64,000 nucleotides of DNA from Lachnospiraceae bacterium (lineage in GTDB: Bacteria; Bacillota; Clostridia; Lachnospirales; Lachnospiraceae). Positions 46,008 through 56,893 of the stretch are shown here, piece after piece; the first letter of the stretch is position 1, and every line of letters starts with the position of its first letter. The stretch covers positions 1 through 64,000 of the forward strand of contig SVDN01000007.1 of the NCBI GenBank assembly GCA_015057825.1, in the 5' to 3' direction. Both the position numbers and the translations under genes were made by a program. The notes beneath the pieces were generated by a model. The model was not told the origin of the DNA. It saw nothing but the letters and a program-made list of their open reading frames with translations, and did not search any database.

Positions 46008-47483
46008 ATGAATCAGGCTTTTAACCCGTATTTACCGCTTAATGAATATGTTCCGGATGCAGAACCGCATGTTTTCGGTGATAGGATATATGTTTACGGC
46101 TCTCACGACAAAACAGGCGCAAAAGCATATTGTGAAGAAGATTATGTTGTCTGGTCGGCGGATGTTAATAATCTGTCAGAGTGGAGATGTGAGGGTATCA
46201 GCTACAGAAAGAACCAGGATCCTTCAAACAAAGACGGCAAAATGCAGCTTTGGGCTCCCGATGTATGTAAAGGCACAGACGGAAGATATTATCTGTACTA
46301 CTGTTTTGCTTTTTACAATGAAATAGGAGTAGCGGTAAGCGACAGCCCTGCGGGTCCTTTTGACTTTTACGGTCATGTAAAATATCCGGATGACCTACAC
46401 GGGGGAAAAGTTATGGACGATCATACTCCTTTCGATCCGGCTGTATTTGTGGACGATGATGGTCAGGCGTATTTATATTGGGGATTTTCACCGGCACTTG
46501 AAAGAAAAATTGAAGTGCCGAACCTTAGCGAAGAAGAATTAAAGAAGTTGCCTCCGGAAGAAAGAGAAGTGATCGAAACTATAAAAAACGCCCACTTTGA
46601 GCCATATTCTCAGGTTGCAAAGCTGAGTTCCGACATGGTGACTTTGAAAGAAGAGCCGCGCAACATGATTCCAAACGGTGAAATGGCAATAGGAACAGAC
46701 TTTGAAGAACATGGCTTTTTTGAAGCATCGTCCCTTAGAAAAATAGGCAAAAAATATTACTTCGTATACAGTTCCAATAAGAGTCATGAGCTTTGCTATG
46801 CTATTTCCGACAAGCCCGACAAGGACTTTAAATATGGTGGAATTATCATATCAAACGGTGATATTGCCTATAAGGGTAATGAATTTCCTACATACACACT
46901 TAGTAACAATCATGGCGGAATAGAAAAAATAGGTGAAAAATATTATATTTTTTACCACAGATGCACTGAAGGAAGCGAGTTTTCAAGACAGGGATGCGCA
47001 GAACAGATAGAGATTGCAGACGATGGCAGTATTAAACAGGCAGAGATGACAAGCTGCGGATTGAATAATACTGCTTTAAAGGCAAAAGGTATATATCCTG
47101 CTTCCATGGCTTGTAATATAACCTGTAAAAAGACTTCAAAAGAAATTGATTTTAGAAACCCGCTTATAAAGAAAACCACAAGAGTAAGCAACGAGGCTAA
47201 CGTATCTCTTATTGATGACATTGAGGACGGAAGCGTTATAGGATATAAGTATTTCGATTTTGATAACATTTCGAAAATTATTGTGGAGATTAGAGGGAAT
47301 TTTAAAGGATATATAAGTGCTGAAATAGAAAATGCAACGAAAGCCGAAGAAAAAATAAATATTAATACTTCTTACTTTGAATTGATTTGCTTGGATATTA
47401 AAGCAACGGGAAGCAATAGATACCTCAAGTTTGGTTTTAAAGGAGAAGGAAGTTTGCAGATGAAAAGCATTGGCTTTATGTAA
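46008..47483 (+). CDS. Glycoside hydrolase family 43 (arabinofuranosidase/xylosidase)
   Basis: This 491-residue five-bladed beta-propeller enzyme carries the GH43 triad: general base D17 in VPDAEPHVF, D143 in FDPAVFVDDDGQAYLYWG and general acid E239 in FFEASSLRK. A C-terminal beta-sandwich (about 355-491) probably binds substrate. No signal peptide is present, so it works on imported oligosaccharides. It likely removes arabinose or xylose from arabinan or arabinoxylan fragments. AAGGAG precedes the ATG; the sugar kinase follows 30 nt later. Confidence 0.9.
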   Translation: MNQAFNPYLPLNEYVPDAEPHVFGDRIYVYGSHDKTGAKAYCEEDYVVWSADVNNLSEWRCEGISYRKNQDPSNKDGKMQLWAPDVCKGTDGRYYLYYCFAFYNEIGVAVSDSPAGPFDFYGHVKYPDDLHGGKVMDDHTPFDPAVFVDDDGQAYLYWGFSPALERKIEVPNLSEEELKKLPPEEREVIETIKNAHFEPYSQVAKLSSDMVTLKEEPRNMIPNGEMAIGTDFEEHGFFEASSLRKIGKKYYFVYSSNKSHELCYAISDKPDKDFKYGGIIISNGDIAYKGNEFPTYTLSNNHGGIEKIGEKYYIFYHRCTEGSEFSRQGCAEQIEIADDGSIKQAEMTSCGLNNTALKAKGIYPASMACNITCKKTSKEIDFRNPLIKKTTRVSNEANVSLIDDIEDGSVIGYKYFDFDNISKIIVEIRGNFKGYISAEIENATKAEEKININTSYFELICLDIKATGSNRYLKFGFKGEGSLQMKSIGFM

Positions 47484-47513
47484 ACCAAACATTATTTATT
47501 AAAGGAAAAGCAT

Positions 47514-49106
47514 ATGATAAAAAAAGATATTATACATGATATAGAAGCCGCAAAAACCTCTCTTGGAATAGAGCTTGGCTCCACAAGAATAAAGGCGTGC
47601 CTTCTGGATTCGAAAAATACAATAATAGCAAGCGGAGAGCATGCCTGGGAAAACAGACTTGAAAATGGCATTTGGACCTATCATTTGGATGATATAAATG
47701 AGGGATTGCAAGCTTGTTACAAATCTTTAAAAGATGATGTTAAGAATAAATACAATCTTGTTTTAAAAAATATAGGAAGCATAGGAATATCTGCCATGAT
47801 GCACGGATATTTGGCTTTGGACGAAAACGCTAAGCTTCTCACAGCATTCAGAACATGGCGAAATACCATAACAGAAGAGGCAGCTGACAAGCTTACAAAG
47901 CTTTTTGATTTCAACATTCCCCAAAGATGGAGCATTGCCCATTTGTATCAGGCCATATTGAATAAAGAAGAGCATGTTGGAAAAATTAAATATTTAACTA
48001 CACTTGCGGCTTATATTCATTTTATGTTAACCGATGAATTTGTAATCGGAATCGGTGATGCCTCGGGTATGTTTCCAATTGACTCAGAGAAGAAAGATTA
48101 CAATCAAAAAATGCTTGATAGCTTTGATGAGCTGATTGCGGATAAAGGATATGCTTGGAAACTAAAAGATATTTTGCCTAAGGTTCTTGTGGCCGGTAAC
48201 AAGGCGGGGAAACTTAGCATAAAAGGCGCAAAGCTTTTGGACCCTTTGGGAGATTTATCCGCGGGAGCGCTCTTTGCACCGCCCGAAGGAGATGCGGGAA
48301 CAGGAATGGTTGCCACAAATGCAGTAAAAGCGGGCAGCGGAAATGTATCTGCCGGAACTTCCGACTTTGCCATGATTGTAGTGGACAAGGAATTGAAAGT
48401 TCATAAAGAAATAGACATGGTAACCACACCGGACGGTTTGCCTGTGGCTATGGTTCATTGCAATAATTGTACTTCGGATATAAATGCTTGGGCATCGCTC
48501 TTTTTTGAATTTGCAAAAGAAATGGGTATGAATCTTGACATGGGAGATGTATATATAAAGCTTTTCGGTATAGCTTTGAAGGGAGACAAATCCTCTAAAG
48601 GACTTTTATCCTATAACTATTACTCGGGAGAGGGAGTAACGGATCTTAATGAGGGAAGACCGCTATTATTAAGAAAGCCGGATGCGGATTTTAATTTGGC
48701 AAACTTTATGCGTAACAATCTTATGTCAGCCCTAGCAACTCTTAAAATCGGAATGGATATTTTGACAAAGGAAGAAAAAGTAATTATTGGCAAGCTATGT
48801 GCCCACGGAGGTTTTTTTAAAACGCCAAATGTGGGGGCAAAAATCCTTGCGGCTGCTGTTGATACGGAAGTTGTGACATATGAAGCCGCAGGCGAGGGCG
48901 GAGCTTACGGAATGGCTTTGTTGGCCGCATATTCATCCAATGCCGAGAATATAGACTTGGCTGAATATCTGGATAAAAGGGTCTTTGCAAATGTTAAGAC
49001 ACAGTCGGTAAAGCCGGACAAAGAAGACGTTGAAGGATTTAATAAATATATTGTAGGCTACAAAAATGCAATCGGTGTGGAAAAAGAAGCAATAAAAAGC
49101 TTTTAG
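47514..49106 (+). CDS. FGGY sugar kinase (ribulokinase-like)
   Basis: This 530-residue kinase has the ATPase-fold start [15 protein letters not shown] (about 18-32), the MMHGYLALD sugar-site segment, [11 protein letters not shown] with the phosphate loop, and [10 protein letters not shown]. It differs from classic AraB but its position between GH43 and araD points to L-ribulose phosphorylation; this is inference. GGAAA lies upstream. araD starts 10 nt after the stop. Confidence 0.8.
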   Translation: MIKKDIIHDIEAAKTSLGIELGSTRIKACLLDSKNTIIASGEHAWENRLENGIWTYHLDDINEGLQACYKSLKDDVKNKYNLVLKNIGSIGISAMMHGYLALDENAKLLTAFRTWRNTITEEAADKLTKLFDFNIPQRWSIAHLYQAILNKEEHVGKIKYLTTLAAYIHFMLTDEFVIGIGDASGMFPIDSEKKDYNQKMLDSFDELIADKGYAWKLKDILPKVLVAGNKAGKLSIKGAKLLDPLGDLSAGALFAPPEGDAGTGMVATNAVKAGSGNVSAGTSDFAMIVVDKELKVHKEIDMVTTPDGLPVAMVHCNNCTSDINAWASLFFEFAKEMGMNLDMGDVYIKLFGIALKGDKSSKGLLSYNYYSGEGVTDLNEGRPLLLRKPDADFNLANFMRNNLMSALATLKIGMDILTKEEKVIIGKLCAHGGFFKTPNVGAKILAAAVDTEVVTYEAAGEGGAYGMALLAAYSSNAENIDLAEYLDKRVFANVKTQSVKPDKEDVEGFNKYIVGYKNAIGVEKEAIKSF

Positions 49107-49116
49107 GAGAAAAACT

Positions 49117-49824
49117 ATGTTAGAAGAATTAAAATGGAAAGTTTTAGAGGCAAATTTGTTATTGCCAAAACACGGTCTTGTAATATTTACCTGGGGTAAC
49201 GTATCTGCTATAGACAGAGATAAAGGTCTGATGGTAATAAAACCTTCGGGAGTTGCATATGATGATTTAAAGGCCGATGATATGGTCGTTGTGGATATTG
49301 AAAGCGGCGAAAGAATAGAGGGAGAGCTTAATCCTTCTTCGGATACGGCTACTCACATAGAACTATACAAGGCATTCCGTGACATAGGTGGCATAGTTCA
49401 TACTCATAGCAAATGGGCAACAAGCTTTGCTCAAGCAGGGGTGGATATTGAAGCATACGGCACAACTCACGCCGATTATTTTTACGGCAGCATACCATGT
49501 ACAAGAAAAATGACTGCGGAAGAAATTGGGGGAGAGTATGAGAAAGAAACGGGAAAGGTTATTGTCGAAACCTTTAAAGAAAAAGGGTTAAAAGCAAGCG
49601 ACATACCTGCAGTGCTTGTACATTCCCACGGACCGTTTGCATGGGGTAAGGACGCATCAAATGCGGTATTTAATGCAAAAGTTTTGGAAGAATTGGCATT
49701 TATGAACTATCATGCTAAAATGCTGAACCCTTCTATGGGACAAATGCAAAAGGAATTGATGGATAAGCATTTTCTTAGAAAACACGGGGAGAATGCTTAT
49801 TATGGGCAGAATAAGAAACAATGA
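49117..49824 (+). CDS. araD: L-ribulose-5-phosphate 4-epimerase
   Basis: This 235-residue class II aldolase-family enzyme converts L-ribulose 5-phosphate to D-xylulose 5-phosphate. Metal-binding histidines are seen in VHTHSKWAT and [10 protein letters not shown], and the substrate region [16 protein letters not shown] is intact. Length is normal. AGGAGA precedes the ATG. It completes the arabinose route with the kinase just upstream and the isomerase at 53.5 kb. Confidence 0.94.
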   Translation: MLEELKWKVLEANLLLPKHGLVIFTWGNVSAIDRDKGLMVIKPSGVAYDDLKADDMVVVDIESGERIEGELNPSSDTATHIELYKAFRDIGGIVHTHSKWATSFAQAGVDIEAYGTTHADYFYGSIPCTRKMTAEEIGGEYEKETGKVIVETFKEKGLKASDIPAVLVHSHGPFAWGKDASNAVFNAKVLEELAFMNYHAKMLNPSMGQMQKELMDKHFLRKHGENAYYGQNKKQ

Positions 49825-49878
49825 TTGCTATTTTGCAATAGCTGTATAATATAGTTTTTATTAATCGGAGGAAAACAT

Positions 49879-50766
49879 TTGTTGGTTAGAGGCGAAGTTA
49901 ATATAAGAGATCCGTATGTGTTGTTAGATAAGGGTAAATACTATCTCTATGGTACAAGAAGTGAGACATGTTGGGGAGAAGCATACGGCTTTGATGTATT
50001 TGTAAGCGATGATTTGGAAAGTTTTGAAGGTCCTATTGAAATTTTTAGCAGACCGGAAGGATTTTTTGCAACATCGAATTATTGGGCACCTGAGTGCTAT
50101 TTTTACAAGGGAGAGTATTATCTTTTGACAACGTTTGGAGCGGAAGATATGTTAAAGGGCGTTTACATTTTGAAAAGCGAATCACCGATGGGTCCCTTCA
50201 AACCATATTCAAAAAGGCTTACGCCCAATGATTGGTGCGCAATAGACGGAAGCTTATATTTTGAAGATGACAAGCCCAATCTTATTTTTTCACATTCTTT
50301 TGAAGACGGAAACTTGGATGGAGAATACTGTATAGTAGGCTTAAGAGAAGATTTGAAGGAAGCGTTGGATGAAAGACCAAAAACTTTATTTTGTGCAAAA
50401 GATGCCAAATGGGCAAGACCTGTCCCTTTTGCGAAAGCTGAGTTTGGAATAGAAGACGATATGTATTTTTCGGATGGACCAAGTCTTTTAAAGACAGACG
50501 AAGGTAAGCTTTTTATGGCATTTTCATCATGGAGTGAAAAAGGATATGCGGTGGGATGCGCAAAATCATTAAGCGGAAAAGTTAATGGAGAGTGGATACT
50601 TGATGAAGAGCCTATTTATCCTGAAAACGGTGGACATGGTATGTTTTTTAGAGATAAAGTGGGAAAAGTAAGATTTACACTCCACGGACCCAATGATAAA
50701 TATATGGAAAGACCATTGTTCTTTGATGTGACAATTAAGGGAGATAAGCTTAAGCTTGATTTGTAA
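49879..50766 (+). CDS. Second GH43-type glycosidase (short form)
   Basis: This 295-residue protein has only the five-bladed propeller. The base D11 (RDPYVLL) and D123 (AIDGSLYF) are present, but the usual acidic E is replaced by D199 in FSDGPSLL, as in some GH43 subfamilies. No signal peptide. GGAGG (49867-49871) sits before TTG at 49879, an unusual start; a second TTG follows at 49882. Likely a cytoplasmic arabinosidase or xylosidase. Confidence 0.8.
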   Translation: MLVRGEVNIRDPYVLLDKGKYYLYGTRSETCWGEAYGFDVFVSDDLESFEGPIEIFSRPEGFFATSNYWAPECYFYKGEYYLLTTFGAEDMLKGVYILKSESPMGPFKPYSKRLTPNDWCAIDGSLYFEDDKPNLIFSHSFEDGNLDGEYCIVGLREDLKEALDERPKTLFCAKDAKWARPVPFAKAEFGIEDDMYFSDGPSLLKTDEGKLFMAFSSWSEKGYAVGCAKSLSGKVNGEWILDEEPIYPENGGHGMFFRDKVGKVRFTLHGPNDKYMERPLFFDVTIKGDKLKLDL

Positions 50767-50839
50767 CTATACATGATTTATGAAATAGTTATTTTGAGAT
50801 TATGAAAAATATAAAAATATTATATTAAGAGAAATATAA

Positions 50840-51877
50840 ATGGCAACAATACATGAGATAGCAAAGCGTGCCGGAGTGTCCATAGGAACTGTGGACAGGG
50901 TTCTTCACAACAGAGGGCGCGTTAAAGAAGATACCAAATTAAAAATAGAAAAAGCCATGGACGACCTTGGATATAAGCCGAACAAGGTGGCCCAGGGCTT
51001 GGCGGTCAGAAAAAAGAAACTTAAGTTTTTGTTTATGATAACAAAGACAAAATATAATCCGTTTTTTAAGGATGTTAAAGAAAGCGCTGTAAAAAAAGCA
51101 AAAGAGTTGGAAGCTTACGGCGTTAAAACGGATATTATAACTTATCCCGAAAATGCGGATGAAGAGAAAGTTTTGATGGAAAGGCTTAAGAAAAAAATAG
51201 GCGACTATGACGGAGCCTGCATTATGAGCCGTGTAAGTAAAATTAACAAGCTTATTTTGGATAGAAGTAAAAAAGATAAGATGCCTGTGGTTTATTACAA
51301 TACAAGAGATGACAAAAACAGCGCTTTTTCCTATGTAGGATGTGATTACGTGGCAGCAGGCAAAATGGCAGCAGGCCTATGTGCGCTTCTTGCCGGAAAA
51401 GATGCAAATGTATGTATATTTTCCGAAGAAAATGATATTAAAGAAAGTCATGTAAAAAGGCTTGAAGGATTTAAAGAAGAAATAAAAGAAAAATACCCAA
51501 CTATGAATATATTGGCAGAGTATAACATAACGGGGGACAGACAAAAAGACAAAAAAAGTGTGGATGATATGATGAAACTAAATGGCGAAAACAAAATCGT
51601 CTATATCATTAATCCAAGAGATTACGGCATTTGTAAGATTATCGGTATGAAAGACAAGGAAAGAAAGATTCCTATCATAACCAACGATTTGGTTGAAGTT
51701 CAATATGAATTGTTTGAAAAGGGTATCATAAGCGCAACCATTTGTCAGGAGCCGGAAAAGCAAGGGGACATGCCGCTTGGTATTTTATTTGATTACTTCG
51801 CTTACGGTAAAAATCCGGAGCCTGTTAATTACACGAAGTTGGAGATTAAAATCAGTCAGAGTCTTTATACAAGTTAA
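50840..51877 (+). CDS. LacI family regulator
   Basis: This 345-residue protein has a LacI HTH (residues 3-23, IHEIAKRAGVSIGTVDRVLH) with a hinge helix and a periplasmic-binding-protein-like effector domain (about 58-340, starting KLKFLFMITKTK). The GTVDRV signature is frequent in regulators of pentose loci. It sits inside the locus and probably senses a pentose or a phosphorylated product. The ribosome site is weak (AAGAGA). Confidence 0.88.
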   Translation: MATIHEIAKRAGVSIGTVDRVLHNRGRVKEDTKLKIEKAMDDLGYKPNKVAQGLAVRKKKLKFLFMITKTKYNPFFKDVKESAVKKAKELEAYGVKTDIITYPENADEEKVLMERLKKKIGDYDGACIMSRVSKINKLILDRSKKDKMPVVYYNTRDDKNSAFSYVGCDYVAAGKMAAGLCALLAGKDANVCIFSEENDIKESHVKRLEGFKEEIKEKYPTMNILAEYNITGDRQKDKKSVDDMMKLNGENKIVYIINPRDYGICKIIGMKDKERKIPIITNDLVEVQYELFEKGIISATICQEPEKQGDMPLGILFDYFAYGKNPEPVNYTKLEIKISQSLYTS

Positions 51878-51953
51878 TGCTGTAATTGGTGCAAAAACTA
51901 TGTTGCATTAAGATAAAGATTGGGGAATAGAAATAAAAGGAGAAGCCGCGAAT

Positions 51954-53447
51954 ATGAACTATTTAATAGGAATTGATGTGGGAACATCATCAACAAAGGC
52001 CATACTTATAGATGAAAATGGGAAAGTTATGTTAACCGAGTCCGAAAAATATCCTATGTATCAGCCTCATAACGGTTGGGCGGAGCAAAAGCCGGAGGAT
52101 TGGAAGAAAGCAGCATTTACGGTCATTAAAAGACTTGTTAAAAACAGTAAGCTAAAAAGTTCGGACATTAAGGCCATCGGTCTTACGGGACAGATGCACG
52201 GTCTAGTTATGTTGGATGAAAAAGGCAGTGTTTTAATGCCTTCAATCATTTGGTGCGATCAAAGAACCGAAAAAGAAGTAGATGAAATGCTGGATGTTTT
52301 TCCAAAGAAAAAATGGATAAATATCACGGCAAATCCGCCTCTTACGGGTTGGACTTTGGCAAAGATTTTATGGGTAAGAAACAACAGACCGGAAATATAT
52401 GAGAAATGTCGGCATATTCTTTTGCCGAAGGATTATATAAGATACGAGCTTACAGGCGTTTTTGCAACGGATGTTTCGGACGCAAGCGGAATGCAGCTTA
52501 TGGATATAAGAAGGCGCGACTGGTCAGACGAGATTTTAAATAGATTTAAAATCGATGAAAAAATGCTTGGAAAGATGCATGAATCCTTTGAAGTTACGGG
52601 CAGTTTGAAAGCAGATATTGCCAAAGAACTGGGCCTTTCAAAAGATACTCTTGTGGTTGCGGGTGCCGGAGATAATGCGGCAGCAGCCGTGGGACTTGGA
52701 GTTGTTAAAAAGAACAGAGGCTTTATAAGCATAGGAACGTCGGGGGTGGTATTCGTGCATACCGATAACCCAATCGTGGACATGGGCGGACGCGTACATA
52801 CCTGCTGTCATGCGGTGCCGGGGGCTTGGCATGTAATGGGCGTAACGCAGGCCGCCGGTCAATCGCTAAAGTGGTTGCGAAAAGAAATAATTTCTCTGGG
52901 GGATTATGATTTGATGAATGAATATGTGGAAGAAATCCCGGTAGGAGCGGATAAGCTTATATATTTGCCTTATCTTATGGGAGAGAGAACACCCCATCTC
53001 GACCCCAATTTGCGAGGTGTTTTCTTCGGACTTTCGGGAATTCATTCCAAAAAGCATATGTTGCGCGCTGCCATGGAAGGAGTTGCTTATTCCTTCAGAG
53101 ATTGCAAAGAAGTGTTATCACAAATGGGGATAAACACAGACGAAATGCTTATTTGCGGCGGAGGAGCAAAAAATAACATCTGGTGCGAGATAGTAGCCGA
53201 CAATTATAAATCGATTTTAAAGAAGCCGGAAAGCGAAGAAGGTCCGGCAATGGGAGCGGCCATACTTGCAGGTGTTGGAAGCGGAGTTTTTGAAAGCCTG
53301 GAAAATGCCTGCGAAAGAATCGTAAAAATCAAAGAAGAGATATCATACAACAAAGATAATGCTGTAATTTACGACGATTATTATAAACTATACAAAAAGT
53401 TACATGACGATTTGAAAGAGGATTTTGATTTTTTAGCCGGCCTTTAA
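51954..53447 (+). CDS. xylB: Xylulokinase
   Basis: This 497-residue FGGY kinase phosphorylates D-xylulose. Motifs are GIDVGTSSTKAILID at the start, GQMHGLVMLD with the catalytic aspartate region IIWCDQRT, GAGDNAAAAVGLG (phosphate loop) and GGGAKNNIWCEIVAD (adenosine site). Length is normal. AAGGAG precedes the ATG. Together with AraD it feeds the pentose phosphate or phosphoketolase route. Confidence 0.93.
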   Translation: MNYLIGIDVGTSSTKAILIDENGKVMLTESEKYPMYQPHNGWAEQKPEDWKKAAFTVIKRLVKNSKLKSSDIKAIGLTGQMHGLVMLDEKGSVLMPSIIWCDQRTEKEVDEMLDVFPKKKWINITANPPLTGWTLAKILWVRNNRPEIYEKCRHILLPKDYIRYELTGVFATDVSDASGMQLMDIRRRDWSDEILNRFKIDEKMLGKMHESFEVTGSLKADIAKELGLSKDTLVVAGAGDNAAAAVGLGVVKKNRGFISIGTSGVVFVHTDNPIVDMGGRVHTCCHAVPGAWHVMGVTQAAGQSLKWLRKEIISLGDYDLMNEYVEEIPVGADKLIYLPYLMGERTPHLDPNLRGVFFGLSGIHSKKHMLRAAMEGVAYSFRDCKEVLSQMGINTDEMLICGGGAKNNIWCEIVADNYKSILKKPESEEGPAMGAAILAGVGSGVFESLENACERIVKIKEEISYNKDNAVIYDDYYKLYKKLHDDLKEDFDFLAGL

Positions 53448-53537
53448 TCAGGTATTAAAAATGTAAGGTCCAATCTAAGAAATAATATAAGTTGGCAAAA
53501 ACCCAACAAATCAATGAAAGAAAACGAGGTGCAAAAT

Positions 53538-55016
53538 ATGAATAACATAGCAAAAGTAAAAATAGGAATAGTAGCCGTAAGTCGTGATTGTTTTCCTGCA
53601 GAGCTGGCAATCAACAGAAGAAAAGCTTTGGTAGAAAGCTATAAGAAAAACTATAATGCAGATGACATTTACGAATGTCCCGTCTGTATAATAGAATCCG
53701 AAATCGACATGGTGAATGCCTTAAAGGATATAAAGGAGAATGATTGCAACGCACTTTGTGTATTTTTGGGTAACTTCGGTCCGGAGATTTCGGAAAGCCT
53801 CCTTGCAAAGCATTTTGATGGGCCGGTAATGTTTGTTGCCGCAGCGGAAGAATCGGAAAATGACTTATCGGACGGACGTGGCGATGCATATTGCGGAATG
53901 TTAAATGCAAGTTATAATCTTAAACTTCGCGGTGTTAAGGCCTACATTCCGGAATATCCGGTGGGAGATGCCAATGACTGCGCCCGCATGATTAATGAAT
54001 TTTTGCCTATTGCAAGAGCGCTTGTGGGCCTTTCTAAACTTAAAGTCATTTCTTTCGGACCGAGACCAAGCAATTTCCTTGCTTGCAATGCACCCATTAA
54101 ACAACTTTACAATATGGGTGTTGAGATAGAGGAAAACTCGGAACTTGATTTGTTTGAGGCTTTTAACAAACACGAGGGCGATGCACGAATTCCGGACATT
54201 GTAAAGGATATGGAAAAAGAGCTTGGCGAGGGCAATAAAAAGCCTGAAATTCTTGAAAAACTTGCAAGATACGAGCTTACATTACTTGACTGGATAGAAG
54301 AGCATAAGGGCTACAGAGAATATGTAACCATAGCGGGAAAATGCTGGCCGGCATTCCAAACCATGTTTGGTTTTGTACCATGTTATGTAAACTCAAGACT
54401 TACGGGCCGCGGTATTCCGGTATCCTGTGAAGTGGATATTTACGGGGCTTTAAGCGAATTTATAGGTGCTTGTGTTACGGAAGATGTTGTTACGCTTTTG
54501 GACATCAACAATTCTGTACCAAAGGACATGTACGAAAACAGCATTAAAGGCAAATTTGATTATAGTCATTCGGATACGTTTATGGGCTTCCATTGCGGAA
54601 ATACCTGCTCATCAAAACTTCTTAATCCGGTTATGAAATATCAGAAGATTATGGCAAGAAATCTGCCGATAGAGGTTACAAAAGGAACTTTGGAAGGCGA
54701 CATTGTTCCGGGAGATATTACCTTTTATCGCTTGCAGTCAACTGCCGATAGCAAACTTAGAGCATATGTGGCCGAAGGAGAAGTATTGCCTGTGGCAACA
54801 AAGTCTTTTGGTGGAATCGGCGTGTTTGCAATAAAGGAGATGGGAAGATTTTACAGACATGTACTGATTGAAAATGCTTTTCCGCATCATGGTGCTGTAG
54901 CTTTCGGACACTTCGGAAAGGCTTTGTTTGAAGTCTTTAAATACTTGGGTGTGGAAGATATAGGCTATAATCATGGCAAGTCTTTGCCATATCCGACAGA
55001 AAATCCTTTTAAATAA
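53538..55016 (+). CDS. L-fucose/L-arabinose isomerase family protein
   Basis: From the ATG at 53538 (GAGGTG upstream) this is 492 residues; an earlier ATG at 53514 lacks a ribosome site. The fold family is that of L-fucose and L-arabinose isomerases: VFLGNFGPE, RPSNFLACNAPI, and a C-terminal HHGAVAFGHFG with probable metal-binding histidines. In this locus it most likely converts L-arabinose to L-ribulose. A fucose role is less likely because no fucose kinase or aldolase is nearby. Confidence 0.85.
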   Translation: MNNIAKVKIGIVAVSRDCFPAELAINRRKALVESYKKNYNADDIYECPVCIIESEIDMVNALKDIKENDCNALCVFLGNFGPEISESLLAKHFDGPVMFVAAAEESENDLSDGRGDAYCGMLNASYNLKLRGVKAYIPEYPVGDANDCARMINEFLPIARALVGLSKLKVISFGPRPSNFLACNAPIKQLYNMGVEIEENSELDLFEAFNKHEGDARIPDIVKDMEKELGEGNKKPEILEKLARYELTLLDWIEEHKGYREYVTIAGKCWPAFQTMFGFVPCYVNSRLTGRGIPVSCEVDIYGALSEFIGACVTEDVVTLLDINNSVPKDMYENSIKGKFDYSHSDTFMGFHCGNTCSSKLLNPVMKYQKIMARNLPIEVTKGTLEGDIVPGDITFYRLQSTADSKLRAYVAEGEVLPVATKSFGGIGVFAIKEMGRFYRHVLIENAFPHHGAVAFGHFGKALFEVFKYLGVEDIGYNHGKSLPYPTENPFK

Positions 55017-55023
55017 AAAGTTT

Positions 55024-55083
55024 GCCCCTGCAAAAATCGGTTAAATAACCATATTCTTGCAGGGGCTGATTTTATGTTTTTTT
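55024..55083. terminator. Terminator between the isomerase and secreted paralogues
   Basis: GCCCCTGCAA (55024-55033) pairs with TTGCAGGGGC (55057-55066), with an inner GGTTA/TAACC. A T-rich tail serves the plus strand; the minus-strand gene ends just after. Confidence 0.85.
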
Positions 55084-55100
55084 AAAGCTATTTATTGTTT

Positions 55101-56861
55101 TTATATCTTAGAAATTTTTCTTTTTGCTGTAACTACTGCAATTCCCGTAGCTAAGCAGGCAAGAGTAACATATAAGCCAATGTGGTTAATGTCTGCTGTT
55201 GACGGTGTCGGAGCAGTTACAGTAAAAGTTAATTCGGAAAATCCCGTGGTGGATTGGATTCTTACGGTATGTTCACCATTATCCAAAGTCGCCATAAACT
55301 CAGGGCTAAAGGATACGTAAGTAGAGCCTTCCCAAACACGTATGCTTCCGCCACCAACCGCGGCATATGTCATAACGCCGTTCTCATCGGTACTGATGTA
55401 TTCGCCGAATACAGATTTTCCATCAATCATAATATCCAACAATTCCGACAATGGTAAAGGCGAGCTGATGGTAAACCAATTGCCGCTGCCTTCTGCATAA
55501 TAGGTTGTCTCCGGCGGATTTATCTCAACGGGTGTATTTTTGCCTGTGTTGAGGGCTGTAACACCCGTATGGAAGATGTTACCATTTCCGGAAAGCATAT
55601 AGTAGTAGGAAACGATACCATATAATGCTTTAAGGCATAATTCGTTGTAATCGTCTGTACCACCGGAAACATCAATAAATTCCGCACCACCGTGATATAA
55701 GCTCATTAGGCCGTTATACAGCTTGTTTGCCATATCGTTTTTGCCGTATACAGAGCTAGCCATAAGACCAACAGCGGTATCTACAAGGGTTTCCTTGCCA
55801 TATTCATCACACATATAGTTATTTTCTGTAATAGAAGCCTCGGCTGTGGAAAGGGTACCTGTAATTGCTTCGCTTACAGTGGCTGTTGCAGCCGGATCAT
55901 CATACTCTGAGGTGTCATATGGTTTATTAGGATTTGGTGATGCATAAAGTCCCAAAATGCAATTCATATAAAAACTTGCATCGTTTTGATCGCCGCTAAA
56001 AGCAAAGGTTGGTCCCGTAACGGTTTTTGCTAAAATTAAAAAGTCTTGTGTGCCCTTTAAAATACTAAAGGCTATACCATTATCAAAATGAATATTGTTG
56101 TTTAAAGCATTAACAATTTCGGTTGACTTTTCGGACGATAAGTATAAATCACCATATTCAGAGAAAAAATAGTCTTCATTAAGAGTGTAATTATCCTCAA
56201 GAAAACTGCCGCAGTATTTTTGGTAATTTTCATCATCCAAAAATCTATCTGTAGATACTGTTTTGTTTTTTACATAACCTGACATTATTAGTCGATCCAT
56301 GTCATTGTAAGCGGTGGCAATATTCGGATAAGAATTTTTATATTTGTTTAATACAGTATAAACGGAGGCATAGTTACCACTTGAAATACAAGGATGTTGT
56401 ATTCTCATTATGTCAAGAATAACATTCGAAAGTAATTCTACAATGTTGTATCCATTAAAGTTTTCCGGGTTATAGCCAAGGGCCAGTAAAGCAATAATAA
56501 TGTTACAATATGTATCAATGCTTTCATCTCCAAAGTCTGTTGTAATTATGCCATATTTATCAAGATTATAATCAAGGCAGTCCAAAAAAAGTTCATTTAG
56601 CTTTGTAATGTTTTCTGATTCAGTGCCGGAACGGTCTACAATAAAGACCGATTCAGGGATCCATAGGATAATGTCTTCTTTTTCCAGACCCTTTTCTTCA
56701 TAGTAATTAAGTTCTCTGAGCGCAAAGCCATCGGCAATTGTTTCCATGACCGCTTTTACATCACGAGCGATAGCGGGCGTGCCTGCAGCCATAACAGTAG
56801 ACGGTATAAGAGTTAGTAAAAGGGTCACTGCTAAAAACATTGATAGGATTTTCTTTTTCAT
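55101..56861 (-). CDS. Secreted helical-repeat protein 2 with TPSTAD anchor
   Basis: This 586-residue protein has a signal peptide (1 to about 25). The main part (about 30-440) is built of helical repeats, e.g. ESIDTYCNIIIALLALGYNP and CLKALYGIVSYYYMLSGNG, like alpha/alpha-toroid prenyltransferase-type surface proteins. A beta domain (about 455-550) and a C-terminal TPSTAD, hydrophobic helix and AKRKISKI tail follow. It is a tandem paralogue of the gene at 56894, 32 nt downstream of it. Function unknown. Confidence 0.7.
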   Translation of the reverse strand: MKKKILSMFLAVTLLLTLIPSTVMAAGTPAIARDVKAVMETIADGFALRELNYYEEKGLEKEDIILWIPESVFIVDRSGTESENITKLNELFLDCLDYNLDKYGIITTDFGDESIDTYCNIIIALLALGYNPENFNGYNIVELLSNVILDIMRIQHPCISSGNYASVYTVLNKYKNSYPNIATAYNDMDRLIMSGYVKNKTVSTDRFLDDENYQKYCGSFLEDNYTLNEDYFFSEYGDLYLSSEKSTEIVNALNNNIHFDNGIAFSILKGTQDFLILAKTVTGPTFAFSGDQNDASFYMNCILGLYASPNPNKPYDTSEYDDPAATATVSEAITGTLSTAEASITENNYMCDEYGKETLVDTAVGLMASSVYGKNDMANKLYNGLMSLYHGGAEFIDVSGGTDDYNELCLKALYGIVSYYYMLSGNGNIFHTGVTALNTGKNTPVEINPPETTYYAEGSGNWFTISSPLPLSELLDIMIDGKSVFGEYISTDENGVMTYAAVGGGSIRVWEGSTYVSFSPEFMATLDNGEHTVRIQSTTGFSELTFTVTAPTPSTADINHIGLYVTLACLATGIAVVTAKRKISKI

Positions 56862-56893
56862 AGGCTTCTCCTTTAAGTGTGTTGTAAAACGAT

